From the NCBI RefSeq assembly GCF_022879595.1, contig NZ_CP084270.1, positions 124,001 to 188,000 on the forward strand: a stretch of 64,000 nt of DNA. The letters are read 5' to 3'. The position numbers and the translations under genes were made by a program. Origin of the DNA: Caballeronia sp. Lep1P3 (GTDB lineage: Bacteria > Pseudomonadota > Gammaproteobacteria > Burkholderiales > Burkholderiaceae). Positions 49,837 to 60,938 of this stretch are shown here, in pieces. Every line of letters begins with the position of its first letter. The stretch's first letter is position 1. The notes beneath the pieces were generated by a model. The model was not told the origin of the DNA. It saw nothing but the letters and a program-made list of their open reading frames with translations, and did no database searches.

Positions 49837-50346
49837 ATGCTACTTTTTTTAGATACGGAATATACCGGGGAAGGGCAGGCGGATCCGGGGCTGATCAGCC
49901 TGGGACTCGTTGCTGAAGATGGGCAACGCGAGTTCTACGTCGAGCTGGCCGACACCTGGCGGCCTGAAGACTGCAACGGGTTTGTCCTCCGCGAGGTGTT
50001 GCCGAGGCTGGACGGGTCACCACTGCCGATCACGCAGGCGCGCTTCCAACTCCGTGCCTGGTTCGCTTCGGCGCCGCGGTATGTCCAAGCGGCGTGCGAT
50101 TCGCCAACTGATTTTCGCTTCCTTCTGCAACTGATCGGCGAACCCCGTCCCGAAAATCTGGATGGGCGGTATTTCGACCTGCGCCCGCTCATCGATACGA
50201 CGGTCTACGACCGTGCGGTGTCGAGTTTTTATCAAACCAACGATGAGCGCATCCATCACGCACTGGTTGACGCGCGCGCCTATCGTCGAGGCTGGCTCGC
50301 GTGGATGGACTTACGAAAGTCCGGAGCACGCAGTTCAAAAGCCTGA
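49837..50346 (+). CDS. DEDDh-type 3'-5' exonuclease-like protein
   Basis: A 169-residue RNase H-fold protein. Exo I is LFLDTEYTG (Asp6, Glu8); the C-terminal Exo III-like motif is HHALVDARAYRRGW (His then Asp). A middle Asp (QAACDSPTDFRFLL) fits Exo II. It starts 12 bp after the relaxase stop and is probably in the same operon. Such small nucleases occur on plasmids; whether it trims transferred DNA or RNA is unknown. Confidence 0.7.
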   Translation: MLLFLDTEYTGEGQADPGLISLGLVAEDGQREFYVELADTWRPEDCNGFVLREVLPRLDGSPLPITQARFQLRAWFASAPRYVQAACDSPTDFRFLLQLIGEPRPENLDGRYFDLRPLIDTTVYDRAVSSFYQTNDERIHHALVDARAYRRGWLAWMDLRKSGARSSKA

Positions 50347-50421
50347 GAAAAAGGTAACGCTTCGCTTGCCGCAAGGACGCAACTAATGGTCCCCCTTGAC
50401 AACGCCTTGCGAAATGATGGT

Positions 50422-50467
50422 GTTGACATGGTTGACAACAGCGGCGCGCGTTGTCATCATTGTCAAC
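50422..50467. promoter_or_regulatory. Promoter/operator of the TumE/TumA operon
   Basis: An imperfect 18-bp inverted repeat (left arm 50422-50439, right arm 50450-50467; 15 of 18 positions match) contains TTGACA boxes at 50423 and 50432. From the second, a CATCAT -10 would lie at 50455, placing the transcript start at about the ATG (50468). The right arm abuts the start codon, leaving no room for a ribosome-binding site. Confidence 0.5.
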
Positions 50468-50755
50468 ATGAATGCAATCCGCCTCTTGAAACGCCGTGTC
50501 CCGGTCGATGAGCAGTCCTTTGCGGCCTTACTTGTCTGGAAGGTTCCGCAACCGGTCGAGGGCAGCGCACACTTCTACAAATATAGTGCCGCGTACATCG
50601 AGAGGAACGTATGCGTTCTTCGTTACGACAACGAACGCGGGAAGGGCGACCATAAGCATGTCGGTGAAGTCGAGACGCCCTATGCATTCACGACGCCGGA
50701 ACAGCTTATGGCTGATTTCTGGTCAGACGTAGACCAATGGAGGGCAGCACAATGA
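50468..50755 (+). CDS. TumE-family toxin (DUF6516)
   Basis: A 95-residue protein with the family pattern ALLVWKVPQPVEGSAHFYKY, CVLRYDNERGKGDHKHVGEV and YAFTTPEQLMADFWSDV. It is the toxin of a type II system paired with TumA. Its stop overlaps the antitoxin start (ATGA). The ATG at 50468 is chosen because homologues start here, although the frame is open upstream. Confidence 0.8.
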   Translation: MNAIRLLKRRVPVDEQSFAALLVWKVPQPVEGSAHFYKYSAAYIERNVCVLRYDNERGKGDHKHVGEVETPYAFTTPEQLMADFWSDVDQWRAAQ

Positions 50756-51099
50756 CCACGGTAACGCTCGGGATGGCCTCCCGCGACGACATCACCCGAA
50801 GTTTCGCAGCCGCAATGCGTGGCGAAGAACAGGGCGAATTCATCAGCTTCGCTACGCCCGAACTGTTGCTCAGGACTCTGACTCAGCTGCGCTGGGACAT
50901 CCTCAAGAAGATGACAGGCGCGGGCGCAATGTCGATTCGAGAACTTGCCCGGCGCGTCGATCGCGATGTCCGCCGCGTGCATGATGACGTTCTCGCGCTA
51001 ATCAATGTTGGCGTCCTGGAACGTTCGGACAACGGCGACATCATTTTTCCCTACGATGCTATCCACGTTGATTTCACGTTACAGGCCGAGGCGGCTTGA
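50752..51099 (+). CDS. TumA-like antitoxin with winged-helix domain
   Basis: A 115-residue protein with a MarR/HVO_A0114-like winged helix: LLLRTLTQLRWDILKKMTGA, MSIRELARRVDRDVRRVHDD, VLALINVGVLERSDNGDIIF. It overlaps the toxin by four bases. Toxin-first order with a DNA-binding second protein fits TumE/TumA; it probably represses the operon through the upstream inverted repeat. Confidence 0.8.
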   Translation: MTTVTLGMASRDDITRSFAAAMRGEEQGEFISFATPELLLRTLTQLRWDILKKMTGAGAMSIRELARRVDRDVRRVHDDVLALINVGVLERSDNGDIIFPYDAIHVDFTLQAEAA

Positions 51100-51226
51100 A
51101 TGGTGTTAGACGTGGATGCGCTTCACCGAGATTAACCCCGTGATGATCTCGGAAGAGGCGTGGGCGCATCGGACAGCTACTCCAGTCCTTTCCTCCAAGC
51201 GCCATCGCTTGTGATGGCGTGCGAGT

Positions 51227-51487
51227 TCACCCCTTGCCCACCGGCGGCGCATCGCCTTCATCCGAGTGCGGCAGCAACCCAAGCTGACGCGCCGTCGCGT
51301 TGGGCAACCGTAGCAGCACCGTGCCGGCCTTGGCCCCCCAAACACTGTCAATCATCACGACGTCGGCTTGCACGCCTTCGAGTTCGAGGTAGACCACATC
51401 ATCCTTCTCGAACGCCTCTTCGTAGAGATGCCAGGATGGCTCCGTCGCCTCACCGTGGTGATACCTGATAGATGTCTTGGTGCTCAT
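51227..51487 (-). CDS. Small conserved hypothetical protein
   Basis: An 86-residue soluble protein (SIRYHHGEATEPSWHLYEEA; DVVYLELEGVQADVVMIDSV; VLLRLPNATARQLGLL), a type common in Burkholderia genomes; no function is known. IS5 copy 3 starts 12 bp upstream of its ATG, so its native promoter is separated from it. It converges with tumA. Confidence 0.65.
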   Translation of the reverse strand: MSTKTSIRYHHGEATEPSWHLYEEAFEKDDVVYLELEGVQADVVMIDSVWGAKAGTVLLRLPNATARQLGLLPHSDEGDAPPVGKG

Positions 51488-51499
51488 GGGGCAGCTTAA

Positions 51500-52838
51500 C
51501 AGGTTGCTGAAATACAGGTGCTTACGACGCAGCTTTGGTCTGTCGCCGCGGCCTTTGCCGCGATTTTTCGCAGTGTGCAATTTCAACGCGAATTCACCGT
51601 CTTTTTCGACGGTTTGAGGCCGATTGTTGGCCTCGTGACTACTCATTGCGCCACTATGGGCGGACTTGTCCCAGTGACCGCATGCGCACGAGGTTATAGG
51701 CGGCCATGTTCAACACGAACATCTGGTCAACCTTCTCCAAACTACGCACCATCACTTGGCGCATGCGCCCCACGGTCTTGGCCCACCCGAAGCCTTGTTC
51801 GATCAACTTGCGCTTTCGCTGCGAAATGGAATAGCCCAGGCTTGATGCAATCGCGTCGGCCACCGCTGAACGCCGCCCAGAAGTGTTTTGCGCAACGTGC
51901 GGGGTGACCTTCATTTGCTGGCAGGCTTCAATGAATTCCTGTGCGTCGTAACCCTTGTCTGCACCCAGCGTGATTTCTGCGTTCGCATCTTCTGCCGCTT
52001 GCCGCGCATCGTTGATCATGATCTTGGCCGCTTCACGCTCGGCATGCCCATCAGCGTGTGTCACGCGAGCGTTGACCACCAGGCCGTGCCGATTATCGGT
52101 CAGCGTATGGCCCATGTACCGCAATTGGCTGGCCGTTTTGCCTTTGCGATAGAGCCGCGCATCAGGATCAGTCTTGGACTGATGCGTCTCGTTGCTGCGC
52201 TTGCTGCCTTTGAAGTCGCCCGCGCTGCCGTCATCGTTGTCCTGATCGTCACGGTCCTTGCGCACGAAGCTCTTGTGGCCCGCCCACGCCTGAATCAAGG
52301 TGCCGTCCACGCTGAAGTGCTCACCTGAGAGCAGGTCCTTCTTCTCGGCAATGGCCACCACTTCGTTGAAGAATTTGATGACCGCGTCGTGCTTGATCAA
52401 CCGCTCGCGGTTCTTCGTGAACACGGTGGGCACCCACACCACATCATCCATTGCCAAGCCGACGAACCAGCGAAACAGGAGGTTGTATTGCACCTGCTCC
52501 ATCAATTGTCGCTCCGAGCGGACACTGTAGAGGATCTGAATCAGCATTGCCCGCAGCAGCTTCTCCGGCGCGATGCTCGGCCGTCCACCTTTTATGTCGA
52601 CCTCGTACATCTCGGAGAACAGCCGATCCATCTTGGCGAGCGCTTCGTTCGCCATGACGCGAATCGAGCGCAGCGGATGCGACGCCGGAACGAAGTCGTC
52701 GAGCTTGCGAAAGGAAAACAAACTCTCAGTGAACGTGTCGGCGCCGCGCATGATCTCCGGGGGGGCAAGTTAGGTCCTTCTATCAACGCTTCAGGCACAT
52801 CCCGCGATGACCTCTGCGATCAGTATTTCAGCGGCCTG
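51500..52838 (-). mobile_element. IS5-family element, copy 3
   Basis: 1339 bp flanked by TTAA (51496-51499 and 52839-52842), again within CTTAAG. Same ends and orientation as copy 1. Confidence 0.92.
51654..52751 (-). CDS. IS5-family DDE transposase
   Basis: A 365-residue intact transposase, identical to copy 1 (GGRPSIAP form). Confidence 0.9.
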   Translation of the reverse strand: MRGADTFTESLFSFRKLDDFVPASHPLRSIRVMANEALAKMDRLFSEMYEVDIKGGRPSIAPEKLLRAMLIQILYSVRSERQLMEQVQYNLLFRWFVGLAMDDVVWVPTVFTKNRERLIKHDAVIKFFNEVVAIAEKKDLLSGEHFSVDGTLIQAWAGHKSFVRKDRDDQDNDDGSAGDFKGSKRSNETHQSKTDPDARLYRKGKTASQLRYMGHTLTDNRHGLVVNARVTHADGHAEREAAKIMINDARQAAEDANAEITLGADKGYDAQEFIEACQQMKVTPHVAQNTSGRRSAVADAIASSLGYSISQRKRKLIEQGFGWAKTVGRMRQVMVRSLEKVDQMFVLNMAAYNLVRMRSLGQVRP

Positions 52839-52842
52839 TTAA

Positions 52843-53210
52843 GGATCGATGGACACAGCAGCCAGTTTATCGTTGACCAGACTGTCGTCCCACCAGTCCA
52901 ACAACATATCAGCGAAGAGACGGCAGTTGCCTCAGCAAAAGCTCGGCCCTTGGCTCGGAAAGGCTGTGCGCCATTCGAAGTCAGAAGGCGTGAGGCACGA
53001 CGACGTTGCGGAGTGAACGTCAGGTGGCTCAGTGCGGCCAGGACGAGTCGTTCACGCCGTTCGAAGTTCGGCCGCTCAATCGTCTGCACCTCACCGCGAA
53101 GCCGCCCTTTGTTCGATCAGTTCCGGCTGTCGATATTATATCGTGCACTCCCACGCGAGGCTTTCGCACGTGAACCGATCTTCCATTTTCTGGCGTCAGG
53201 GCGTGTATTC
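52843..53210. other. No gene recognised
   Basis: Frames on both strands are open for short stretches but none resembles a known protein. It is the former upstream neighbourhood of the small gene at 51227, cut off by IS5 copy 3. Confidence 0.3.
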
Positions 53211-53264
53211 GGCTCTGTCAACTTGTCGAGACTGAGTCGGAAAGACGGCAAGAAAAAGCGTCCC

Positions 53265-54060
53265 TCAGAAGGCGCTGGACGGATTTCGGGTGACCCCGGT
53301 GAACTCGCGCCAGGCAACAAATCGCCCTTCGAGTTGTTTCCGATAGAGTGAAGCGCGCAGCAGATGCCGCTTGAGCGCGAAGTGTTGCCTGATCGGCCCG
53401 AAGCACGAGAGAAATTTCTGTGTGCGTTTCGGGTTGCGAAAGCCGCGCATACGCCGTTCGCGTTCGCGGGTCGGTTGTATGTGTGCGTTTCGGGTTGCGA
53501 AAGCCGCGCATACGCCGTTCGCGTTCGCGGGTCGGTTGGTGGCTGTTCTCCGCGCGGTTGTTCAGTCGGGCGGCCGCTTTGACGAACACGTGCTTCACGT
53601 TCGCAAGTTCGGGGATCTCCGCCTTTGCCGCCGGATAGCTGCGCAACTGATCGGTGACGATCTTGCGCGGTACCGGGCTCGAGCGCAGCACACGCTCGAA
53701 GAAGCGTTTGGCCGCGGCTTTGTCGCGCCGCTTTTGTAGCAAGATGTCGAGTTCCGCGCCGTGCTGGTCGACCGCGCGCCACAGCAGGTGCGGTTCGCCA
53801 CGCAGCGTGACGAACATCTCGTCGAGGTGCCAGGTGCTACCCGGCTTGCGTCGCGCGGCTTTCACCCGGTGAGCGAAGCCGTTGCCAAACTTATCGCACC
53901 AGCATCGGATTGTCTCGTATGTCACGGTCACGCCGCGCTCGAAGAGCAGTTCCTCGATGTCGCGCAAGCTCAACTGAAAGCGGAAATACCAACGCACAGC
54001 GCAACTGATGACCTCGGCCGGGAAACGGTGACCGTGATAGAGCGATTTCGATTTCTTCAT
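53265..54060 (-). pseudogene. IS6-family transposase disrupted by a 61-bp tandem duplication
   Basis: It starts MKKSKSLYHGHRFPAEVISC, with DIEELLFERGVTVTYETIRC, the Asp in TWHLDEMFVTLRGEPHLLWR and RKIVTDQLRSYPAAKAEIPE, up to HQPTRERERRMRGFRNPKRT. A direct duplication of 61 bp shifts the frame, so the true C-terminus (QKFLSCFGPIRQHFALKRHL) is out of frame. Without the duplication it would be a normal-length transposase. Confidence 0.85.
53419..53540. repeat. 61-bp perfect tandem duplication
   Basis: The unit beginning TGTGTGCGTTTCGGGTTGCG occurs at 53419 and again at 53480. 61 is not a multiple of three, so it frameshifts the IS6 transposase. Confidence 0.9.
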
Positions 54061-54268
54061 CGCATCATCTTACGTGACCGACCCAACAACCTGACAACGC
54101 CGTAGCGACCAGTCAATGAGGATAGCTGTGTAATGGCGACGCCGCGGTTATTCTGGCTGCGCGACAATCAGGATGAGAATGTGGTGGCGTGGAGGGTGAT
54201 GACGGGGTTGATTGACGCGGGCTCGCTTTGCCTGCGAGCCGCGCGTCAATCAGGATGAGATTAGCGGG

Positions 54269-55120
54269 TTATTCGGTGAGATCGATGCCGTGCTGATGCT
54301 CTTGTGTAGCTGGCACGCCGACGTTCTTTGGTGTCGCTCGACTGGCCGGGCGCCCCGGTCCGTGCTGCTTGCGCTGCAGGGCAGTACGGCGACGGTAGCT
54401 TTCGACGTTCAACTCAAAGATGGTCGAGTGGTGGACCAAACGGTCGACGGCGGCCACTGTCATGGCTCGGTCGGGGAAGACCTTGTCCCATTCGCCAAAC
54501 GGCTGGTTGGCTGTTATGCAAAGGGAACGTCGCTCATACCTGGCGCTGATGAGTTCGAACAGCACCGACGTCTCTGCCTGATCTTTGCTGACATAGGCGA
54601 AATCGTCCAGGATGACCAGGTCGAAGCGATCCAGCCGGTTGATGGCGGACTCCAGCGCGAGCTCGCGGCGAGCCACCTGCAACCGTTGCACGAGGTCGGT
54701 AGTGCGAGCGAAGAAGACCTTCCAGCCCTTCTCCAGCAGGCTTAGTCCGATCGCCGACGACAAATGCGATTTGCCCCCTCCGCTCGGCCCTAGAAGAATC
54801 AGGTTGGTGCCGTTACGCAACCAGCCGTCGCCCGCGCAAAGCGCCGAGACGTGCGCGCGCGACACCATCGGCACTGCGTCGAAATCGAAGTTCTCCAGTG
54901 TCTTGCCCGGTAGCAGTTTCGCGTCCCTGAGGTGACGTTCGACTCGGCGTCGATCGCGCTCGGCGATCTCGTGTTCGGCCAGGGCCATCAGCAGGCGTGC
55001 CGCTGGCCAGCCTTCCGTATCGGAGCGCTCGGCAAAGCTAGACCAGATCTGCTTGATGGCAGGCAGCCGCAAATCGTTGAGCAGCAACGACAGGCGTGTG
55101 GCGTCGATGTCGAGGCTCAT
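54269..55120 (-). CDS. istB: IstB-type AAA+ ATPase (IS21-B)
   Basis: A 283-residue protein identical to that of IS21-A (Walker A GPSGGGKSHLSSAIG, Walker B LVILDDFAYV). Only a silent difference was noticed (C to T near 54304, beyond the conserved core). Confidence 0.9.
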   Translation of the reverse strand: MSLDIDATRLSLLLNDLRLPAIKQIWSSFAERSDTEGWPAARLLMALAEHEIAERDRRRVERHLRDAKLLPGKTLENFDFDAVPMVSRAHVSALCAGDGWLRNGTNLILLGPSGGGKSHLSSAIGLSLLEKGWKVFFARTTDLVQRLQVARRELALESAINRLDRFDLVILDDFAYVSKDQAETSVLFELISARYERRSLCITANQPFGEWDKVFPDRAMTVAAVDRLVHHSTIFELNVESYRRRTALQRKQHGPGRPASRATPKNVGVPATQEHQHGIDLTE

Positions 55121-55379
55121 GCCGTCACCTCCGTTGCCATATCAAGTAGGGCTTCGTAGTCGCTCAGCGGTGCCAGTTTGACGTTCACCTCCGGCATGCT
55201 GTTCGCGCGCTTCGCTTCGAAACGAGAACACAATGCGTCCAGGTCGGGTAACTGTCCATCGTCCAAGCACTGCTGCAGCGCCTGAGCCAGTTGCGCTTCG
55301 CAGTTGTGCTCATGGGCGAGGCCGAGTGAGATTGACCCGCCAAAACGGACACCTATCCTTTGGAAAAGGGGGTGCCAAA

Positions 55380-55694
55380 ATGGGCAAGCATCGAGCACCG
55401 TACCCGGCGGAGTTCCGGGCTCACATAGTCGAGCTGGTGAAGGCGGGGCGAACACCCGAGGAGCTTGCGCGAGAGTTCGAGCCTAGTGTGCAGACGATAA
55501 TCAACTGGGTGGCGCAGGCGGATATTGACGCCGGCGTGCGTCAGGAGGGGTTGACCACGGCTGAGCGCCAAGAGCTCTCCCGTTTGCGCCGCGAGAATCG
55601 GCAATTAAAGACGGAGCGCGACATTCTCTCTCACGCCGCAGCCTGGTTCGCCCGCGAGACAGGAGCCGTGTCCTCGAAGGATACGGATTCATGA
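55380..55694 (+). CDS. IS3-gamma OrfA
   Basis: A 104-residue HTH protein (PYPAEFRAHIVELVKAGRTP; EELAREFEPSVQTIINWVAQ) with a coiled coil (LSRLRRENRQLKTERDILSH). Overlaps orfB by ATGA. The ATG at 55380 lies inside the element; the open frame upstream belongs to IS21. Confidence 0.88.
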   Translation: MGKHRAPYPAEFRAHIVELVKAGRTPEELAREFEPSVQTIINWVAQADIDAGVRQEGLTTAERQELSRLRRENRQLKTERDILSHAAAWFARETGAVSSKDTDS

Positions 55695-56662
55695 GAGCAA
55701 ACCAGGCCCGTTGGCCCATTGCTACGATGGCGCGGCTGCTGGGAGTCTCGACCAGCGGTTACTACGCGTGGCTGGTGCGGGAGCCATCAAGGCGGTCACG
55801 TAGCGATGCTCAGCTACTGACGCGCATTCGTACGCTGTATGCGAGTTCGCGAGGTACGTATGGGGCGCCGCGCATCCATGCGCAACTTGCGCGCGAGGGA
55901 GTGCACGTGGGACGCAAGCGAGTCGCGCGCCTGATGCGCATCGCGGACCTACGGGGAGCAAGCCGACGGCGCTGGCCCCGTACAACGCGCCAGCGTGCGG
56001 GGGCACGGCGTGCGCCGGACCTCGTGCGCCGGCACTTCAATGCTGAAGGGCCCAACATACTGTGGGTCGCAGATGCCACCTACATTCCGACGACAGAAGG
56101 CTTTCTCTATCTGGCCGTGGTGCTTGATGTCTTCAGCCGGCGCATCGTCGGCTGGGCAATGTCGAACCACTTGTACACCGAACTGATGTTGCGCGCGCTC
56201 GACATGGCCCTCCAGCAGCGACGTCATGAGGGTGTGATTTTGCATTCCGACCAGGGGGCCCAATACACATCCATTGCCTTTGGAAAACGCTGCCGCGAAG
56301 CCGGCGTGCAACCGTCGATGGGTACAGCCGGCGACGCGTACGACAATGCGATGTGCGAATCCTTCTTTGGGACGCTTGAAGCAGAGCTCCTGGCGCGCGA
56401 ACACTTCGCGACCCATGAACAAGCACGGAGGCGCATCTTCTCCTTCTTGGAAGGCTGGTACAACGTACGCCGCCTGCATAGCAGCATCGGCTATTGTTCA
56501 CCGCTCGAATTCGAAAACCTGAGCGCGAAGACAAAAACCGCATCACCCTGCGAGTTGCCCACCGACGGGCAGCGTCGCGGTCGTGAGAAGCGACCCGCTG
56601 CCCATCCGTGGACAACCCGCAACTCAACGCTTAACGGAGGCCGGGCCACGACAAATCTTTAA
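55691..56662 (+). CDS. IS3-gamma OrfB, DDE transposase
   Basis: A 323-residue transposase with HTH_21 (IRTLYASSRGTYGAPRIHAQ) and the catalytic core: WVADATYIPTTEGFLYLAVV, GVILHSDQGAQYTSIAFGKR, DNAMCESFFGTLEAELLARE. Intact. Confidence 0.9.
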   Translation: MRANQARWPIATMARLLGVSTSGYYAWLVREPSRRSRSDAQLLTRIRTLYASSRGTYGAPRIHAQLAREGVHVGRKRVARLMRIADLRGASRRRWPRTTRQRAGARRAPDLVRRHFNAEGPNILWVADATYIPTTEGFLYLAVVLDVFSRRIVGWAMSNHLYTELMLRALDMALQQRRHEGVILHSDQGAQYTSIAFGKRCREAGVQPSMGTAGDAYDNAMCESFFGTLEAELLAREHFATHEQARRRIFSFLEGWYNVRRLHSSIGYCSPLEFENLSAKTKTASPCELPTDGQRRGREKRPAAHPWTTRNSTLNGGRATTNL

Positions 56663-56696
56663 CTGCAAATCTGTCCGTCGGAGCGGGTCAATCTCA

Positions 56697-58019
<1,323 letters not shown>

Positions 58020-58202
58020 CTACACGAAAGAGCTGTTCATACCCGATTTACCGCGACCACCGATAAAGCGCCCCGGCAGCGGGGCGGACTCCTCGGCGCG
58101 GCGTTGCGGCAGCGGTTCCAGGCTACGCCCTTCACCGCTGCCGCAACGCCAGTACTCTCATCCTGATTGACGCGCTGCTCTCATGTTGTTTGACGCGCGG
58201 CA

Positions 58203-58534
58203 CGGCAGGTACGCGCGTTTGGCTCGTGGCCGGCGTGACAGATATGCGCTGCGGCTTCCAGGGGCTGGCCGCGAAAGTGCAGACGGCGCTCGAAGAGAAT
58301 CCGCTGGGCGGCAACGTATTTATCTTCCGCGGCCGCCGCGGCGATCTCGTGAAGCTGCTTTGGGCGACCGACGATGGGCTCTGGCTGCTCGCAAAACGAT
58401 TGGAGCGAGGCCGGTTTATCTGGCCCCAGGCCGACGGTGGAAAAATCCATCTGTCGAGCGCACAGCTGTCGATGCTCCTCGAAGGCATCGACTGGCGACA
58501 CCCGCAACGCACCGCTGCTCTGTCGATGTTGTAA
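58203..58534 (+). pseudogene. tnpB: IS66 TnpB, N-terminus lost
   Basis: The frame reads GTRVWLVAGVTDMRCGFQGL, GGNVFIFRGRRGDLVKLLWA, GLWLLAKRLERGRFIWPQAD to the stop. Only the first ~6 residues are missing, replaced by IS21-B end sequence. Confidence 0.85.
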
Positions 58535-59301
58535 ACCACATCGAAGGCTCGTAAACTGCGACGCATGTCCCAATCTGCGCCGCTTCCCACCACCGTCGCG
58601 GAGCTCCAGGCTCTGGTGCTCGAGCAGCAGGCGTCGATCGAGAACATGGTGCGGGAGATCGCCGCACGGGACGACCAAATCGAACGCCTGAAGGCGCAGA
58701 TCGACAAGCTCAGGCGGATGTACTTCGGGAGCAAGTCCGAGAAACTGGCCCGGCAGATCGATAAACTCGAGGCGCAGCTGGAAGACCTGACGGCCGGTCA
58801 GGGCGCTGCCGAGACGCGAAAGCACCAAGAGAAGACATCGACGGCGCCGCCCGGTCGAGCGCCCACGCGAGAGCCGCTGCCGCCGCACTTGCCACGCGAT
58901 GAAATCGAACTCACGCCGAATCCGGCTTGCCCCAAGTGTGCGACAACGATGCAGCAACTCGGCGAGGATGTCTCCGAGCAGCTCGCGCGCGTGGCGGCTG
59001 CGTTTAAAGTGATCCGCACGATCCGTCACAAGCTGTGCTGTCCTGACTGCGGCCACATCGAACAGCCCGCGATGCCCAGCCTGCCCATCGAGCACAGCAT
59101 CGCGCATCCGAGCCTGCTGGCCGACATTGCGGTATCGAAGTTCGCAGATCACCAACCGCTGTACCGCCAATCGGAGATTGCGGCACGCGACGGCGTCACG
59201 TTGGATCGGGCCAGTATGGGCCGCTGGATCGGGCAGATCGCCGAGCTCTGCGGACCGCTTGTCGGAAATTTTCAAGCTAGTTGTCGCCTCAACGAATAAT
59301 T

Positions 59302-60381
59302 TCAGGCTGCCTTTCTCTCCTGGTTAGGGCGTCGTGGGGTACCGCCCTGGTTATCGATTCGATCCGGGTTCAGGTGCACAGCATCGACGCGTTGCCAGTT
59401 GCGCGTTGGGCCTTTCCACCGAAGCGGATTGCGTTGCCGGGCGTACTCGTAGAGCGCCGCGCGTCGATCCAGAATGTCCTGATCGAGGTTGGCATGACGC
59501 TGCGCCGGCGTGACGAACCGGATCGCGCTGTGACGATGCTCCTCGTTGTACCAGCGCACCAGTGCGCCCACCCACGTGCGCGCGGCAAACAGGGTATCGA
59601 ATGCCTTGAGCGGATAAGCAGGTCGATACTTTAGGGTCTTGAACAACGACTCGGAGTAAGGGTTGTCGTTGCTCACGCCCGGGCGACTCAGCGACGGCAT
59701 GACGCCCAGCGCCTGAAGGGTGGCAAGCATCGTCGCGCCTTTCATCGGGCCGCCGTTGTCCGAATGCAAAATCACCTGGGCGGGCTGTATCGCTTCGCGC
59801 GCGCAGAGGTCCTTGAGGACTTCGCTGGCCAGCACGCTGCTTTCCTCGGCATACACCTGCCAGCCGACAATTTTGCGACTGAACACGTCGAGAAACAGAT
59901 ACAAGTAGAAGTACTGCCCACGAACCGTGGTCGGCAGATACGTGATGTCCCAGCTATACAATTGGTTCGGTGCATCGGCGCAAACCGAACGGGGTTTGCT
60001 GCGTGCCTGTGCCGGCCGTTCGCTGCGCCGGTGTGCGAGTTGCTTCTCGGCCTTCAGGACCCGGTAGAACGTCGATTCGGAGGCGATATAGCGTTGCTGG
60101 TCTGCCAGTCGAGGCACGATCTGGCTTGGCGGCAGATGACCGAATTCGGGCGAGTTCGCGATCGCCAGAAGCTCGGCGCGTTCGTCGGCAGAGAGCTTGT
60201 GACGCGGCGCGTGATGCCGTAACGAGCGCCCGTCCACCGCGTCAGGTTCGCCGCGCTGCCAGCGCTGAACCGTTCGAGCACTGAGCCCTAGAATGCTGCA
60301 CGCACGCGCCTGGCGAGCCCCGGCCAGGGTCGCCTCGCTGATCAGGTCGATCAATGCCTTGCGCTCTTCAGGGACCGTCAT
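59302..60381 (-). CDS. IS3-family OrfB, DDE transposase
   Basis: A 359-residue product identical to alpha copies 1 and 2. Intact despite the insertion in its orfA. Confidence 0.9.
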   Translation of the reverse strand: MTVPEERKALIDLISEATLAGARQARACSILGLSARTVQRWQRGEPDAVDGRSLRHHAPRHKLSADERAELLAIANSPEFGHLPPSQIVPRLADQQRYIASESTFYRVLKAEKQLAHRRSERPAQARSKPRSVCADAPNQLYSWDITYLPTTVRGQYFYLYLFLDVFSRKIVGWQVYAEESSVLASEVLKDLCAREAIQPAQVILHSDNGGPMKGATMLATLQALGVMPSLSRPGVSNDNPYSESLFKTLKYRPAYPLKAFDTLFAARTWVGALVRWYNEEHRHSAIRFVTPAQRHANLDQDILDRRAALYEYARQRNPLRWKGPTRNWQRVDAVHLNPDRIDNQGGTPRRPNQERKAA

Positions 60382-60938
60382 TCGGCCTCGCCCCCGAACA
60401 GCGCACGGTGCTTTTTTTGCAGCACCAACAGCGCCGCAGCTTCAGCCAGCGCCTTCTCCTTGCGTTTGAGTTCGCGCTGCAGCTCGAAATTGGCCTGCTT
60501 CAGATCCCGGACTTCCGTGGCGCTCTCGCGCCGACTACCGGTTCCACCGACCGTGCAAAAATCCGCTCGCCACTGCGCGAGATGATGTGCGAACAGGCCG
60601 CGCTCGCGACACCAGCTGTTCAACGCTTCGTCGACCAACCCGTGGCTCTCCTGCAAGGCCATCAGCCGTTCTTCCAGCGACCAGTCTTCCGGACGTCTTG
60701 CGTGTTCGGAGCCCGAGCTCCGCTTCGCGGCGGCGGCGCCTCTCATCCACTTCCTTAACGTCAGTACGTTCACGTTCAATTCGTCGGCCACTGCTCCAAC
60801 CGTTCGGGGGCCGCGCTGCAGGACCTTCGACAGCGCCTGTTCCTTAAATTCAACAGAATACGTTTGTTTGTACGCGATCCACGAACGACGCCCCTCGGAG
60901 TAAGGTGGAGAGCGCGTGATGTGCGTCAGCAATGCGGG

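Larger units (their letters stand above)
53211..54101 (-). mobile_element. IS6-family element 2
   Basis: About 891 bp with ends GGCTCTGTCAACTTGTC and, inverted, GGCGTTGTCAGGTTGTT. Its right end joins IS21-B at a point corresponding to 8099 in IS21-A, so the first 159 bp of IS21-B are missing, as expected from an IS6-mediated adjacent deletion. Confidence 0.8.
55327..56696 (+). mobile_element. IS3-family element gamma
   Basis: A 1370-bp element with ends TGAGATTGACCCGC (inverted at the right end), flanked by a GAG duplication (55324-55326 and 56697-56699). The uninterrupted istA in IS21-A gives the empty site. Confidence 0.93.
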
